Positions 1 to 11,498 of a DNA stretch of 64,000 nt are shown here, in pieces. The translations under genes and the position numbers were made by a program. The notes beneath the pieces were generated by a model. That model saw only the letters and a program-made list of their open reading frames with translations, was not told where the DNA came from and did no database searches. Source of the DNA: Mikania micrantha (taxonomy: Eukaryota > Streptophyta > Magnoliopsida > Asterales > Asteraceae); NCBI GenBank assembly GCA_009363875.1, contig CM018688.1, forward strand, positions 59,621,001-59,685,000, written 5' to 3'. Positions within the stretch are counted from its first letter, which is position 1. Every line of letters begins with the position of its first letter.

Positions 1-75
1 CATCCTCTTTAGTCAATTTGAGCCCTAGTTCCATTGGAAACTTTGTGGAGTTGCAGTCTTCCGACCCTGTAATTC

Positions 76-1290
76 TCAGTATCTTTTTTGCATAATTTTT
101 CTGTGATATCTTGATCCCTGATTCTTCTTGTGATACTTCAAATCCAGGTAGTAGGTGAGTGTACCAAGATCACTCATTTCGAACATCTTCTCCATTTTCC
201 CTTTAAACTGAATGATCTGTTGCTGACTGCTTCTTGTTACCAGCAAATCATCTACATATATCACTATGATTTTGATCTTGTGCTGCCCTTTTGAGTTTTG
301 ATGTAGACCACTTGCTCTAACTTGTACCTGGTGAACCCATAACCTTTTAACACTCCATCCAGCTTTGTGTTCCAAGCCCGTGGGGCATGTTTTAATCAAT
401 ACAAAGCTTTTGGCAGTTCGTAAACCTTTTCTTCGTGACCTTTTTTTCTCAAAACCTTCGGGCTGTTTAACGAACACTTCTTCATTCAATTCTCCATGAA
501 GAAAGGCTTTTTTGACATCAAGATGATGTACAATCCAGCCTTTTATGTGCTGATAGGGAAAGCACCAATCGTACAGTTTCCAGCCTTGCCAATGGGGCAA
601 ACACCTCGTCATAGTCTACCCCTTGCTGTTGGATGTACCCTTTTGCCACTAGTCGAGCCTTGTGCCTTGTGACCTTGCCTTTAGCATCCTTCTTTATTTT
701 GTAGACCCATTTTAGGCCTATGGGTCTGTGACCGAGTGGCAGGTTCACTAGATTCCAGGTCTTGTTCCTTTCGATCGAGGCAATCTCTTCCATCATTGCT
801 TGATCCCATTCTGCCCTTCCAATTGCTTCTTGAAAACTTTCTGGTTCACCTTCACTTAATAGCAGTTCATATACTCAGTCAGGTCCTTGAATCCTTGAAC
901 AGGGGTGTTATCAAATGTCTTTTCTGGAGCTCGAGCAGGGTCTGATCTGTTGCTGATCAGGGGAGTACTTGATTCAATTGGTCCTCTCCTCTGAACTCTT
1001 GACTCAATGCTAAATTCTGAGTAGTCATCATCTTCCACTTCAGTTTCTTGGTTGTTTGATCTACTCTCTTCAGGATCAATTCTATTGCTTGGGCCCTCCG
1101 GTTGTGCATTCATATTTTGTGGGAGTAAGACTTGGAACTCAGCTTCTTGTTCCTTTTCAGCTGTACCCCCATCCCAAAAACCTGACATCTTGACTGATAA
1201 CCACAGTTCGTTTATTGACATTGTACATCCGGAATGCCTTAGATCCTGCCTCAACTCCGAGATGTACCATTGGTGTGCTTCGATCATCAA
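76..1290 (-). pseudogene. copia linker and reverse transcriptase N-terminal half (element F)
   Basis: Frame 1290-856 covers the low-complexity linker between integrase and RT (acidic, with ESSTPLISNRSDPARAP). Frame 796-518 begins the RT domain (NKTWNLVNLP, WVYKIKKDAKGKV, RLVAKGYIQQQGVDYDEVFAPLARLETVR). Frame 612-76 continues it (HLDVKKAFLHGELNEEVFVKQPEGFE and then YVDDLLVTRSSQQQI). The YVDD polymerase motif is intact, but at least two frame changes separate the pieces. RNase H would lie left of base 1. Confidence 0.85.
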
Positions 1291-1794
1291 GCTTCCTTGC
1301 TAGGTATGCAGGCGTTTTCACATGTCCTACACACCCGAATACCCTTAGATGTTCCACACTCAGCTTCCTTATAGCTCGTAGGGAGTTCTTTCCTTCAAGA
1401 TCTTTGTGGGTAGTTTGTCTAGAATGTAGACAGCTTGTTTCACAGCCTCTGCCCAAAAGGATTGTGGTAGACTCCTCGCTTTTAGCATGCTCCTGGTACA
1501 GTTCAGAATTAACCGGTTCCTCCTTTCCACGATCCCATTTTGCTGGGGTGTGTACGGGGCTGTGGTTTGCCTTGTGATTCCCTCTTCTTCACATAATTTG
1601 CTGAATTCTTTTGAAGAAAATTTCCCTCCTCGATCAGTCCTCAAAATCTTGATTTCCTTTCCGAATTGGGTCTTTACCATAGCTTTGAACAGCTTAAACC
1701 TTTCATAGGCCTCATCCTTGGCCTTTCCGAATTGGGTCTTTACCATTGCGGTGCATTCCTTCCTTGCGTCCATATCGGTCCCTGGGTCTATCAC
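1157..1794 (-). pseudogene. copia integrase core, frameshifted (element F)
   Basis: Frames 1794-1369 and 1456-1157 together give the central and C-terminal part of a copia integrase. Visible motifs are LRTDRGG (a catalytic Asp) and NGIVERRNR (the catalytic Glu), followed by the region ending FWAEAVKQAVYILD and the usual LRVFGCVGHV segment in the second frame. The two frames overlap, so a frameshift lies near 1370-1456. A 25-bp segment is present twice (1656-1680 and 1722-1746), so AMVKTQFGK is repeated. The protein would have inserted cDNA into host DNA; this copy is dead. Confidence 0.85.
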
Positions 1795-1885
1795 TTTCTA
1801 GATTCCATGTGCTCAGAAGATAGCCTTGATTCTAAGAGACCAAATAGGATAGTTGGTCGTGGTTAGAACCAGGCATTGGAACGGC

Positions 1886-2455
1886 GAGTCTTCTAAGTGT
1901 TGGCCAACCTATGAAGAAAGGCTACTCACTTCACTTCAATGATGATAAGTGTGTAGTCACAAAAAAGGAGACATGGAAGGTCCTCTTAGAAGTTTCAGTT
2001 GCATGTAACAACATGTTTGTTCTTGATGCCACTAGCCTCATCACTACAGAAGACTCTTCAACAAATGATTCAGAAGCACTAAAATGGCATTGTAAGTATG
2101 GTCATTTGCACTATGAGGCTCTCAAGCTGATGCATGATAAGAACATGGTTATAGGTCTTCCAAAACTTCGGGCTCCTATAACTTGTGAATCATGCATTAA
2201 AGGAGAGCAAACTAGAAGTCTTTTCAAGTAAACCTCATGGAGAGCAAAATCCAAGCTGGAATTGGTGCATACCAACTTGTGATGTCCCATGCAGGTTCCT
2301 AGTCTTGGTAATAGCTTATATTTTCTCCTGTTTATTGATGATTAAACACGAATGTGCTGGGTTTATTTCTTGGTTAATAAACATGAAGCCTTTTTAATGT
2401 TCAAGAAATTTAAAGCTCTTGTTGAGAATGAATGTGGCAGATATATCAAGGTCTG
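1886..2455 (+). pseudogene. copia pre-integrase/integrase N-terminal fragment
   Basis: Plus-strand copia sequence, opposite to F. The open stretch 1911-2231 has the zinc-binding pattern typical of the gag-pre-integrase domain: WHCKYGHLHYEAL, then CESCIKGEQTRS. After a stop, degenerate integrase continues to about 2450 (CWVYFLVNKHEAFLMFKKFKALVENECGRYIK is readable across frames). It stops exactly where the LTR of element C begins at 2456, so C inserted into it; the five bases before the LTR are GTCTG. The rest of this older element is not found in the window. Confidence 0.8.
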
Positions 2456-2702
2456 TGTTGGGTAATCACACACACACTAACACACACAAAAGCTGTAAAC
2501 GACACAAGGATTTAAAGTGGTTCGGTCGATGTGACCTACGTCCACTGTGCTGCAACTAGATAATATTATTAGGTGCTCGAGAGATTACAAGGACAATGAG
2601 ACATATAAATAGAGATTACATTTAGGTATTCTAACTTAACCTACAAGCTAAGCCCAACCCGTGTGCGGCCCATTAAGGCTTTAGAAGCCTCGACACTCAA
2701 CA
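2456..2702 (-). repeat. 3' LTR of copia element C
   Basis: A 247-bp terminal repeat. On the minus strand it starts TGTTGAGTGTCG and ends ATTACCCAACA, giving the TGTTG...CAACA inverted ends of copia LTRs. Immediately upstream on the minus strand (2703-2717) is the polypurine tract CCAAGTGGGAGATTG, so this is the 3' LTR of a minus-strand element. The partner 5' LTR is missing, because the element is truncated near 26.4 kb. Confidence 0.85.
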
Positions 2703-3875
2703 ATCTCCCACTTGGAGGCTTTGACAAACTTCAAACTGCGCTCTGTCTTCATTCGGTACTTCTGTAATCTTCTTTTCCACTAGTTGCAGCGGCCTTCCTC
2801 ATCAAGTAACCTGAAGGACAGTTGAAGCTACACAAAGCTTCAACTTATCTAAGGTAACCACCTTAGTCAACATATCAACAGGATTCTCAGTTCCTCTAAT
2901 CTTTCCAGCATCAGGGTACCATCACTAATCAACCCCCTGATAAAATGGTATCGCAGCTGGATGAGTTTCGTTTTACCATGAAACACTGGACTCTTTCCAA
3001 GATGAATCGCACTCTGATTATCACAATACAGAGGACTATCTGGCTGTTTCTTTCCAAGTTCTTCCAGAAAATTCTTTAACCAAATGAGTTCTTTGCTAGC
3101 TTCAGCAGCAGCCATATACTCAGCTTCTGTGGTTGAAAGTGCAACACTTCTTTGCTTTCTGGACATCCAACTAACTGTGGTTCCTCGCACTGAAAAAACA
3201 TACCCAGTTGTGCTTTTATACGGTTCCTTGCATCCCCCAAGGTCTGCATCCGTATAACCCCTCAGAACAGTGTCTTTACCCTTGAAACATAAACCCATCT
3301 TTGAAGTCCCTTTCAAATACCGAAGCAACCACTTGACTGTCTTTCAGATTAGACATATATCAACCGACTACCCCCACGACATGTGCTATATCAGGTCTTG
3401 TGCATATCATTGCATACATAAGACTTCCAACAGTTGATGCATAAGGAACCTTAGCCATTTTGGCTATGTCTTCATCTGTTTTCGGACATCGGTCTTTAGA
3501 AAGCTTAAACTGACTTCCCAATGGAGTGTTTATGGCTCTGGCATTCTTCATGCTGAACTTCTCTAACACTTTGCCAATATATTTGTCTTGAGAAAGTGTG
3601 AGAGAACCATCCTTACTGTTTCTGAAAATACTCATCCCAAGTATTTGTTTAGCACCACCAAGATATTTCATCTCAAATTCCTCGGACATCTGTTTCATCA
3701 GTTTGTTGATCTCTTTCATGTCGGAACCCGCAATCATCATATCATACACATAAAGAAGTAAGATGATGTAGGACTTACTGAACTTCTTGATGTAATATCA
3801 ATGATCCATTTCGCATCTATTGAACCCATTGCGACCCATGAATTTGTCAAACTTCAAGTACCATTGCCTAGGAGC
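2703..3875 (-). pseudogene. copia element C: RT C-terminal part and RNase H
   Basis: Frame 3749-3360 is the second half of RT. The polymerase motif just upstream (about 3750-3770) reads YVYD instead of YVDD, which removes a catalytic Asp. It ends near ICTRPDIAHVVGVVG. Frame 3328-2867 is RNase H: GYTDADLGGC, KSTTGYVF, STTEAEYMAAAEA, YCDNQSAI. The upstream half of the same gene lies at 24557-26403. Joining the two across the 20.7-kb insertion restores the conserved KQAPRQWYLKF-type region, so both halves are one ancestral ORF. Confidence 0.9.
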
Positions 3876-3880
3876 CTGTT
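3876..3880. repeat. Target-site duplication CTGTT, left copy
   Basis: CTGTT directly precedes TGTCACACCC at 3881 and recurs at 24552-24556 directly after GGGTGTTACA. Removing 3881-24551 plus one copy restores a continuous copia RT codon series (Phe-Lys-Gln-Ala-Pro on the minus strand). This proves the insertion point independently of element identity. Confidence 0.9.
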
Positions 3881-5064
3881 TGTCACACCCCCAATTTTCA
3901 ACTAACGGAATCATACCGTTTGGGAGCGTGACAAACCAGGATCTCAGATCATTAGACATAACGAAGACCTCTATATGAATTTCAAAACATACTTTGGTCT
4001 AAAACTGTAACATCAAAATTTTTAAAGTTTGCGGAAGCGTTTTAAAACAATAACAGTTGTAAAATGTAAATTACAATGCAAAGTTTTCAAATGTTCAAAT
4101 CCAAATAACTATAATGTAAAGTCATGCATGCGACTCAATCTCCTAGTCCATGCCTACTTTCTTGTGCACCTTAGCGTCCTGAGAAAACATGTAAATCAAG
4201 TCAACACAAAGGTTGGTGCATTACACAGGTTTAAGCATTCACAAATGTTGAAACCACAGTTTGAATATAAAGTTTGCAGATAACATAATCACACATGCAT
4301 AGTCATGATAGCTAGTCATTTATACTATTTACATAAGTGGTCGACACTGAAGCTGACTAGTGCATGCTATCGCATGTTTTGCCTTACCACTATTGTCTAG
4401 CACAAACAATAGTAATGAGTGTTTGGTCAGTCAAACACCTGCGTAGATCCCATCTACCAAGTGAGGTTTGTCAAACCTAATAGATCTATTTCCAACTACC
4501 ACGCTTTGCGCTACGGCAAACTAAACGGTTCGAAGTGTAAGGACTTGTAAATGCTATGTTGTCACATAATGTAAACAGTTAACTCATGCAAGTGATATGT
4601 ATCTAAAAGTGTTTGTTGCACGTGTTTTCTCCCCCAAAACAGTTTAAAATAAGAAAGGGGTCGTGTACGCACCTTATATAGTGAGCAGAATGATCAAACA
4701 CGTGAACTCGTGTAGAAAGTCCTTTACGAAGAACCTGTGTTTTAACAATAACCTAGTATTATTCGGAATGTCGTTTTATGCTTGAAATCACATACGTATC
4801 AACACACGTATGTTAGAGTGTTAAGAATATGCATACGCATGTACGCGTGCCTTTGAAATCGTTTAAATAAAATCCTATATGATTTTATTTAAATAAACGT
4901 AATTATACGCGATTTAGTTTTCGATCTAAAATGTGACTTTTATTATTCTAATACGTTCGGGACTGAATTCTGGTTCTAACGCAACTGAAACGAGTCGAAT
5001 CGGAGTTCGAATGAGAAAGTTATGCTCAAAATACAAAAATTGATTTTCATTTTCAAAAACCAGT

Positions 5065-5092
5065 GGAGGCAAGGGTCGAACCCTTGACCTCC
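5065..5092. repeat. tRNA T-arm-like hairpin in A LTR
   Basis: Arms GGAGG-CAAGGGT and ACCCTTG-A-CCTCC surround a CGA loop. In the inverted LTR copy (13210-13237) the loop strand reads GGGTTCGACCC, close to a Pol III B-box. No matching A-box, anticodon arm or acceptor stem is seen, so this is not called a tRNA. Confidence 0.5.
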
Positions 5093-5334
5093 AGGACCGA
5101 ACACTCACCTCCCACCAACTGTTCTGCTTCCACAATCGCAACTTAATTGGTTTTAAATAGTTTTAAAGATAGTTCGGCTGGTTCCCCCTTGTTCTTCCAA
5201 CCGAACCCAATTGAACCCAAATTGACCCTTGATTCGAACTAAATCGAACCACTACCCATGGGGCTATTGTTCCATAGATCACAATGAGTTTACAGGTGGG
5301 TTTAATTCGAAAACAATTAACAATAACCCGATTA

Positions 5335-5352
5335 ATCGGGTTTGTACACATT
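5335..5352. repeat. Perfect 18-bp palindrome in A LTR
   Basis: AACCCGATTAATCGGGTT is its own reverse complement. It occurs again in the inverted A LTR near 12959-12976. It could be a regulatory protein site or a cruciform; nothing in the sequence shows which. Confidence 0.7.
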
Positions 5353-6804
5353 CGAACCCTAACTCATTGATTCCCAATCCGAATCAATCGAATTAATGAT
5401 CAATTGTTTCTGGACTCATAGGGTTTTCATTACACCCTTGATTTCGACTCACACTGTACAAATCAACCGAATTTTTGTGTTCTTTTTAACCAAGAACCCT
5501 AACTCGTTCTTAACATGCATACTTGAAACCGGTTAACACCCAATTCGAAGGTTTTTGATAAACTTAACATAGGATTTACTTTAATCGGGATCTTCTGATG
5601 CTGTGATACCATTTAATTAAATTTTTGAACTCTTTTCAATAGAAAACCCCAAATCCGTTTAACATAAGAACCCTAGAATTCGTTCTTGAACTATTCGATA
5701 TAATTAGATGAAATTATCATAGGTTTCTCCTTTGTCGGGATCTTCTGAAACTAAAGACACTGATTAATTTTATTTATAATCACGTTTAAGCAGAAACCCC
5801 CAAAACCGAATTTGTGATGAACCCTAGAATTAGAGTTCAATCAATTCGATGTTGTTTCATAAAATTGACATTGGGTTATCCTTAATCGCATCCTTCTGAA
5901 ACGAAGTATGATAATTAATTTGATTTTAGAGTTCGTTTAATTATAAATCCCCAAACTCGTTTTTGAGATGAGCCCTAGTAATCGAACTCAATCAATTCGA
6001 TACTAGAACCACGAATTATCATAGGGTTATTCTTAATCGGCCTAGTTAGGGTGTTTAGGAATGAAAACTTACTTGATTTGATGCTATTTCGATGGAGATC
6101 GATTCTAGACTTGATGTTCGGCTTGGTTCTAGATCAAATCGCCTAACCCCAGCTTTTTGCTTCGAATTGATGGGTGCAAATGGTTCTAATGGAGCCGATT
6201 ATAGGTTCTGTTAGTGTAATTGTGGTAGTATTAATCGAATTGTGTAAATTGTATGTATATCATTGACGGTTACACCTTTTGGGTTCGTTTTTGGTTCAAT
6301 TCGACGAATTAATGACCTCATAACGTATGGAAACCGATAATAATCATCAATAGAATGATTAAGGTTAATTAATTTCGGTTTTTACTTAGTTTTAATGTGA
6401 AATTCGATTTTTATTTGATGTTTTAGCCGAATTTTGACCTCAAAAGTCAAAATTCTATATTCTAATCTAATTACAACCTACAATTTGCAATTTTTGATGT
6501 TTATACATTGTTTTATTCCATTCTAATCCTTATAGTTTGATTTCCAATGATTTCATTAACTTTTGATTAACAAAACTAGACCAAAATGTCTAATTGTCAT
6601 AAATCGGTCCAAAGAGAATATGATTGGGCTAGGTAAATCCATTTGGGCCTCATAAAATACAATTGGGCCTACCTTCTATCCATTTGGGCCTCATAAAATA
6701 CAATTGAGCGTACCTTCTATTTCCAATCTAGTGTTCAGCGAACCTTTTGTGATTTCGTTACTTTCGGTTAATGGGGTTAATTCGAAAATACCGGATTGTC
6801 ACAT

Positions 6805-7383
6805 CATCCCTTTGTTGAAAGAATTTCGTCCCGAAAATTAGTAAATGTTAGGAGTAGTTAGGAAACTACTTAGAGTTCAAATTGTACGTGTTAGTGTGGT
6901 TTGATCATTCCGTGTGCTTGTGTATACTCACACACAAAATCTAATGCTTGCAACATCACAACTAAGTGTGATCGTTCAATGTGACTGTTTGCGTGTACAC
7001 TAGTTAGTTCACCTAACTGTGACTGTTTGTGTTTGATCATACTGTGCTGTGTAACCTCACACATAGTGAGTGTCTGTAACTGTTTGTACTATGCAACCCC
7101 ACACATAGCAAAATGTGTGTAACCTCACACATAGTGAGTGTCTGTAACTGTTTGTACTATGCAACCCCGCACATAGCAAAATGTGTGTAACTAATCATGT
7201 ATGTACTACCATAACATGTAACATATGAAATGTAACACATAAAATGTATAAAATGTAATGTAGCACAAATGTTTGTAACAAAACCAATTGAATAAAGTGT
7301 TTGTGCTTACAGTTTGAAACTTGCAGTGTTGATGTGTGAAGCATCACGTCATCCCCTTGTTGAAGGAAATTTCGTCCCGAAAT
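6805..7383 (-). other. A spacer between polyprotein and 3' LTR, with two PPT-like modules and a tandem repeat
   Basis: Two copies of the same module, each with a purine tract and a GGGACGAAAT motif on the minus strand, lie at about 6804-6840 and 7346-7383. The one next to the LTR is the expected PPT; the other sits directly behind the end of the polyprotein. Between them is a 68-bp unit repeated twice (7051-7186, one mismatch seen), rich in CACACATAG. No ORF is credible here. Confidence 0.7.
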
Positions 7384-8918
7384 TTAACGTGCGCTCTCAA
7401 TGTTTGTAGTTGTTGTTTTGAACAGATGAGGATACTTCTTCATCATTTGGTCTTCCCGTTCCCATGTGAATTCAGGACCACGTCTTGAATTCCACCGAAC
7501 TTTGACTATCGGAATCTTGCTTTGCTTAAGTTGTTTGACCTCTCGGTTCATGATTTCTGCTGGTTCTTCAATGAATCGTAATTGTTCATCCACTTGTATT
7601 TCTTCCAATGGTACGATCAATGTCTCATCAGAAAGACATTTCTTTAAATTCGATACGTGAAAGACATCATGAACTCCATTGAGTTCATCCGTAATTTGAG
7701 TTGATACGCAACCGGACCAATCCTTTTCAGGATCTCAAAAGGTCCTACGTACCGTGGACTAAGCTTCCTGCGCTTGCCGAATCGTATAACACCTTTCCAA
7801 GGTGATACCTTTAGAAGAACTCGGTCTCCTACTTGAAATTCCAATGGTTTACGACGCTTATCAGCATAACTCTTCTGTCTATCTCGGGCCGCTGCCATAC
7901 GGTTCCGGATTTGCACTATCTTCTCTGTCGTCTCGTGCACTAATTCAGGACCTGTTATCTGACTGTGACCGATTTCAGCCCAACAAACTGGTGAACGACA
8001 TTTGCGACCATACAAAGCTTCAAACGGTGCTGCCTGAATACTTGTATGATAACTGTTATTGTAAGAGAATTCCACTAACGGTAAATGATTTTCCCAGCTA
8101 TCACCAAAATCAATGACACAAGCTCGTAACATATCCTCGAGCGTTTGAATCATACGTTCACTCTGACCGTCGGTCTGTGGGTGATATGCGGTACTCATAT
8201 CCAAACGAGTTCCCAATGACTTATGGAGTGATTTCCAAAAGTTGGAAGTAAATCGGGCATCCCGATCTGATATGATAGAGATTGGCACGCCATGTCGTGC
8301 TACCACTTCCTTGATGTAGATACGAGTCAGTTTCTCCATCTTGTCAGTTTGCTTGATTCCTAAGAAATGTGCAGATTTCGTTAATCGATCGACAATTACC
8401 CATATCGTATCACAACCACTCGGTGTACGGGGTAACTTAGTAATGAAGTCCATCGAAATCTGTTCCCATTTCCACATCGGTATTTCTGGTTGTTGCAGTA
8501 GACCAGATGGTTTCTGATATTCAACTTTGACTTTCGAACAAGTCAAACATTTGCTAACGTACTTAGCAATGTCAGCTTTCATGTGAGGCCACCAATACAG
8601 TGCCTTCAAGTCATGATACATCTTGTCTGACCCCGGATGGACTGAATACCTGGACTTATGTGCTTCATCCATCACGAGTTCCCTTAATCCCCCATGCACT
8701 GGTATCCAAAGTCGATTAATGAAATAACGAATTCCATCAGGTTTAACATCCAATTGTTCTTCCATTCCTCGTAAGGATTCCTGTATCAAGTTTTCCTTTT
8801 TCAAGGCCTCAATCTGAGCACTGCGTACCTTAGCAGGTAAGTCAGTATGTATCGTCATCATAAGTGCGCGAACCCGTCTTGTTGATGTGTCTTTTCTGCT
8901 TAAAGCATCAGCTACCAC
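7384..8918 (-). pseudogene. gypsy A integrase with C-terminal chromodomain-like region
   Basis: Frame 8918-7644 is an almost complete integrase. It has the zinc-binding HKSRYSVHPGSDKMY and CLTCSKV, then the catalytic triad in DFITKLP, SDRDARF and DGQSERMIQ, the GPFEILKRIGPVAYQL segment, and a frameshift near 7700. Frame 7620-7384 continues as IQVDEQLRFIEEP, VKVRWNSRRGPEFTWEREDQM, the chromodomain-like tail that directs chromovirus integration. A 1-bp deletion near 8930 (the run CCCGGG shortened to CCGGG) separates it from RNase H. The enzyme would insert the cDNA in the nucleus. Catalytic residues survive, so decay is recent. Confidence 0.9.
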
Positions 8919-10087
8919 GTTAGCTTTTCCCGGTGATACTTAATTGCGCATTCGTAGTCGTTCAACAACTCAACACATCGTCGTTGTCTCATATTAAGCT
9001 CCTTCTGATCAAAGATATGTTGCAAACTCTTATGATCAGTGTAAATAGTACACTTAGTTCCATACAAGTAATGCCTCCAAATCTTCAAAGCAAAAACCAC
9101 TGCTCCTAACTCCAAGTCATGAGTAGTGTAATTCTTCTCATGTGGTCGTAGCTGTCTTGAAGCATAAGCAATCACTTTATCACGTTGCATCAACACACAT
9201 CCCAAACCCTGTGCAGATGCATCACAATACACCACAAAGTCTTCCGTCCCTTCCGGTAAGGACAGAATCGGTGCACTGCATAGTTTCTGTTTCAATAACT
9301 GGAATGCAGCTTCCTGTTTATCCGTCCAGTTATACTTCGTTCCCTTATGCGTAAGAGCTGTAAGTGGTTGAGCGATCTTTGAAAATCCCTCAATGAATCG
9401 TCGGTAGTAACCCGCCAAACCAAGGAATTGTCGTACCTCGGTAGGGGTCTTTGGTGCTTCCCAATTCTTAATCGCTTCAATCTTTGTTGGATCAACATGT
9501 ATGCCCTTTTCATTGACTATATGACCCAAGAATTGTACTTCTCGCATCCAGAAATCACATTTCGAGAACTTAGCGTACAATTGTTCCTATTTCAGTAACT
9601 CCAACAGTAATCGAAGATGTTCAGCATGCTCCTCCTCAGTCTGAGAATAGATGAGAATGTCATCAATGAAAACAATGACAAACTTATCAAGATAAGGTTT
9701 ACAAACACGATTCATGAGATCCATGAATACAGCTGGAGCGTTTGTCAACCCAAATGGCATGACCAAGAACTCATAATGGCCATAGCGCGTCCTGAATGCT
9801 GTCTTCGGAATATCTTCTTCTTGAACTCTTAGTTGATGATAACCCGATATGAGATTAATCTTCGAGTAATAACTCGAACCTTGCAACTGATCGAACAGAT
9901 CGTCAATTCTGGGTAACGGATACCGGTTTTTTATAGTAACCTTGTTAAGTTCCCGGTAATCGATACACATACGGAAAGTCCCGTCCTTTTTCTTGACAAA
10001 CAAAACTGGAGCTCCCCACGGTGAAAAACTAGGTCGTATGAAGCCCTTATCCAACAACTCTTGCAGTTGTGTAGATAACTCTTGCAT
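8912..10087 (-). pseudogene. gypsy A reverse transcriptase and RNase H
   Basis: Frame 10087-9587 is RT: SPWGAPVLFVKKKDGTFRMCIDYRELNK, RIDDLFDQLQG, MPFGLTNAPAVFMDLMNRV, and the intact polymerase motif VFIDDILIYS. An in-frame TAG near 9585 interrupts LELLK*EQLYAK. Frame 9580-8912 goes on through FLGLAGYYRRFI to RNase H with DASAQGLGCVL, LELGAVVFALKIWRHYL and YTDHKSLQHIF, giving the acidic D-E-D residues. The frame is the same on both sides of the stop, so one base change broke it. It would convert element RNA to DNA in cytoplasmic particles. Confidence 0.92.
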
Positions 10088-10150
10088 CTCTGACGGTGCA
10101 AGTCGATAAGGCGCCCTTGCTATCGGTGCTGCATCTGGTGTAAGGTCGAT

Positions 10151-10897
10151 TCAGAATTCCACCTGTCTGATAGGCGGTAATCCCGGTAAGTCTTCTGGAA
10201 ATACTTCCGGAAATTCACAAACTACTGGAATGTCTTCAATCTTCTTCTCAGCTACTGGCTTTTCAGTTATAAGTGCTATAACTGCTGTATGACCTTTTCG
10301 CAGACATTTATGTGCTTTCATACAAGATATGAGACGCAGTGGCGTACTGCTCTTCTCACCTTGTACATACAATGTCTCTCCCTGCGGAAGAGGTATACGA
10401 ACGATCTTTTCATGGCATACTATTTCAGCCTGGTGTTTGCACAACCAGTCCATGCCAATGACTACATCAAAACTGCCTAAAGCAATAGGCATAAGATCAA
10501 TTTCTAATGTTTGACCCATCAAATCAAGGATACATCCCTTAAGAATATGTTCCACTACAATTAACTTGCCATCAGCTAATTCTACAGTGTATGGACTATC
10601 TAAGGCAGTGTGACTAACATTTAGCAACTTAGCAAGTGAACTAGATACAAAACTCCGATCGGCACCAGTGTCAAATAACATAGAGGCATAGTGATTATTT
10701 AAGAGGAACGTACCCGTAACAATGTTGGGATCCTCCCGTGCTTGACGTCCTCCAATCACAAACGCCCTGCCCCTAGCACCATTGTTGTTGTTATTGTTGT
10801 TGTTATTGGTGCCATTGCTGTTACCGTTGTCGTTGCCATTGGCATTGTTATCCCCGCCTTTCTTGAGTTGTGGGTAATCCTTTTTAAAGTGCCCCAT
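10151..10897 (-). pseudogene. gypsy A protease region
   Basis: After the zinc knuckle comes an Asn-rich linker, then GRAFVIGGRQAREDPNIVTGTFLLNNHYASMLFDTGADRSFVSS, the retropepsin-like aspartic protease with active site DTG. IGMDWLCKHQAEIVC and VFPEDLPGLPPIRQVEF follow, the conserved lead-in to RT. The frame ends at a TGA where relatives have Arg (CGA to TGA) and then continues in the same frame into RT, so gag-pol was a single ORF. Confidence 0.9.
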
Positions 10898-11498
10898 CTT
10901 ACCACACTCAAAACAACCCTTCTGTGCGTTGTTCTGGTTGTTATTCTGATGGTTGGAATTGTTTTGCAGCTCTCCACGGCAATCCTTAGCTGCATGTCCA
11001 ACTTTACCACACCGTTGGCACTTAACTTTATCACACTGATTTCCCGCATGATGAAATCCACTCCTGTTGCACTTTGGATGTTTACCAATATAACCCCCTA
11101 ACGATGATGACTGTTGACCACTATTCGAATTGTGATAAGACTTGTTTGAATCCTGCCTTCGATTCTGCTAAAACGGCTGTTGGTTGAAGTTCTTGGTGTT
11201 GCTGCTCTCCCACTTCCTTTTGTGGTCACCTACCTTAGTAGCTGATGTTCGTTTAGGCAGAGTTCCTTGTAACACTGCCTGATCAGTTAATTGGTGCGCC
11301 AGTCGCACAGCTTGTTGGATTGTTGTGGGATTTGCAGATGTAACCAAGCCCTGGATCTGAGGCACCAATCGTCCTATGTACCTCTCTATCCATTTGCTTG
11401 CTGGAGTAGCCATGTGGGGTAGAAGTCTGGCTAGTTCATGAGATCGAGTTGTGTACTCCTCGATGTTTGAGCCCTCCATCTTGAGGTGCCAATACTGA
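10898..11498 (-). pseudogene. gypsy A gag C-terminal part with zinc knuckles, N-terminus replaced
   Basis: Frame 11506-11168 is the end of the gag capsid domain (EEYTTRSHELARLLPHM, QIQGLVTSANPTTIQQAVRLAHQLTDQAV). An in-frame TAG at about 11168 precedes two zinc knuckles: CQRCGKVGHAAKDC is intact, while CFECGKMGHFKKDY has lost its last Cys. Gag normally has 200 or more further N-terminal residues. Here it stops abruptly at 11498, where an inverted A LTR begins with its terminal TGTGACA. No PBS or 5' LTR in the expected orientation is present. Confidence 0.88.

Larger units (their letters stand above)
1..1800 (-). mobile_element. Ty1/copia element F, pol fragment
   Basis: Minus-strand remnant of a copia retrotransposon, cut by the left edge of the window and ending near 1800, where oppositely oriented copia sequence begins. 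Reading from 1794 down, the order is integrase, a linker, then reverse transcriptase, which is copia order (integrase before RT). No LTR, gag or RNase H is visible. Several frame changes make it non-functional. Confidence 0.85.
3881..6804 (-). repeat. 3' LTR of gypsy element A
   Basis: A 2924-bp LTR. On the minus strand it starts TGTGACAATCCGG (6804) and ends GGGGGTGTGACA (3881). A PPT-like purine run (AACAAAGGGATGA) lies directly before its start. The sequence is AT-rich and without coding potential. It contains a perfect 18-bp palindrome and a tRNA T-arm-like hairpin. An inverted, 371-bp shorter copy lies at 11499-14050 and differs by a few percent at most by eye. Confidence 0.9.
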
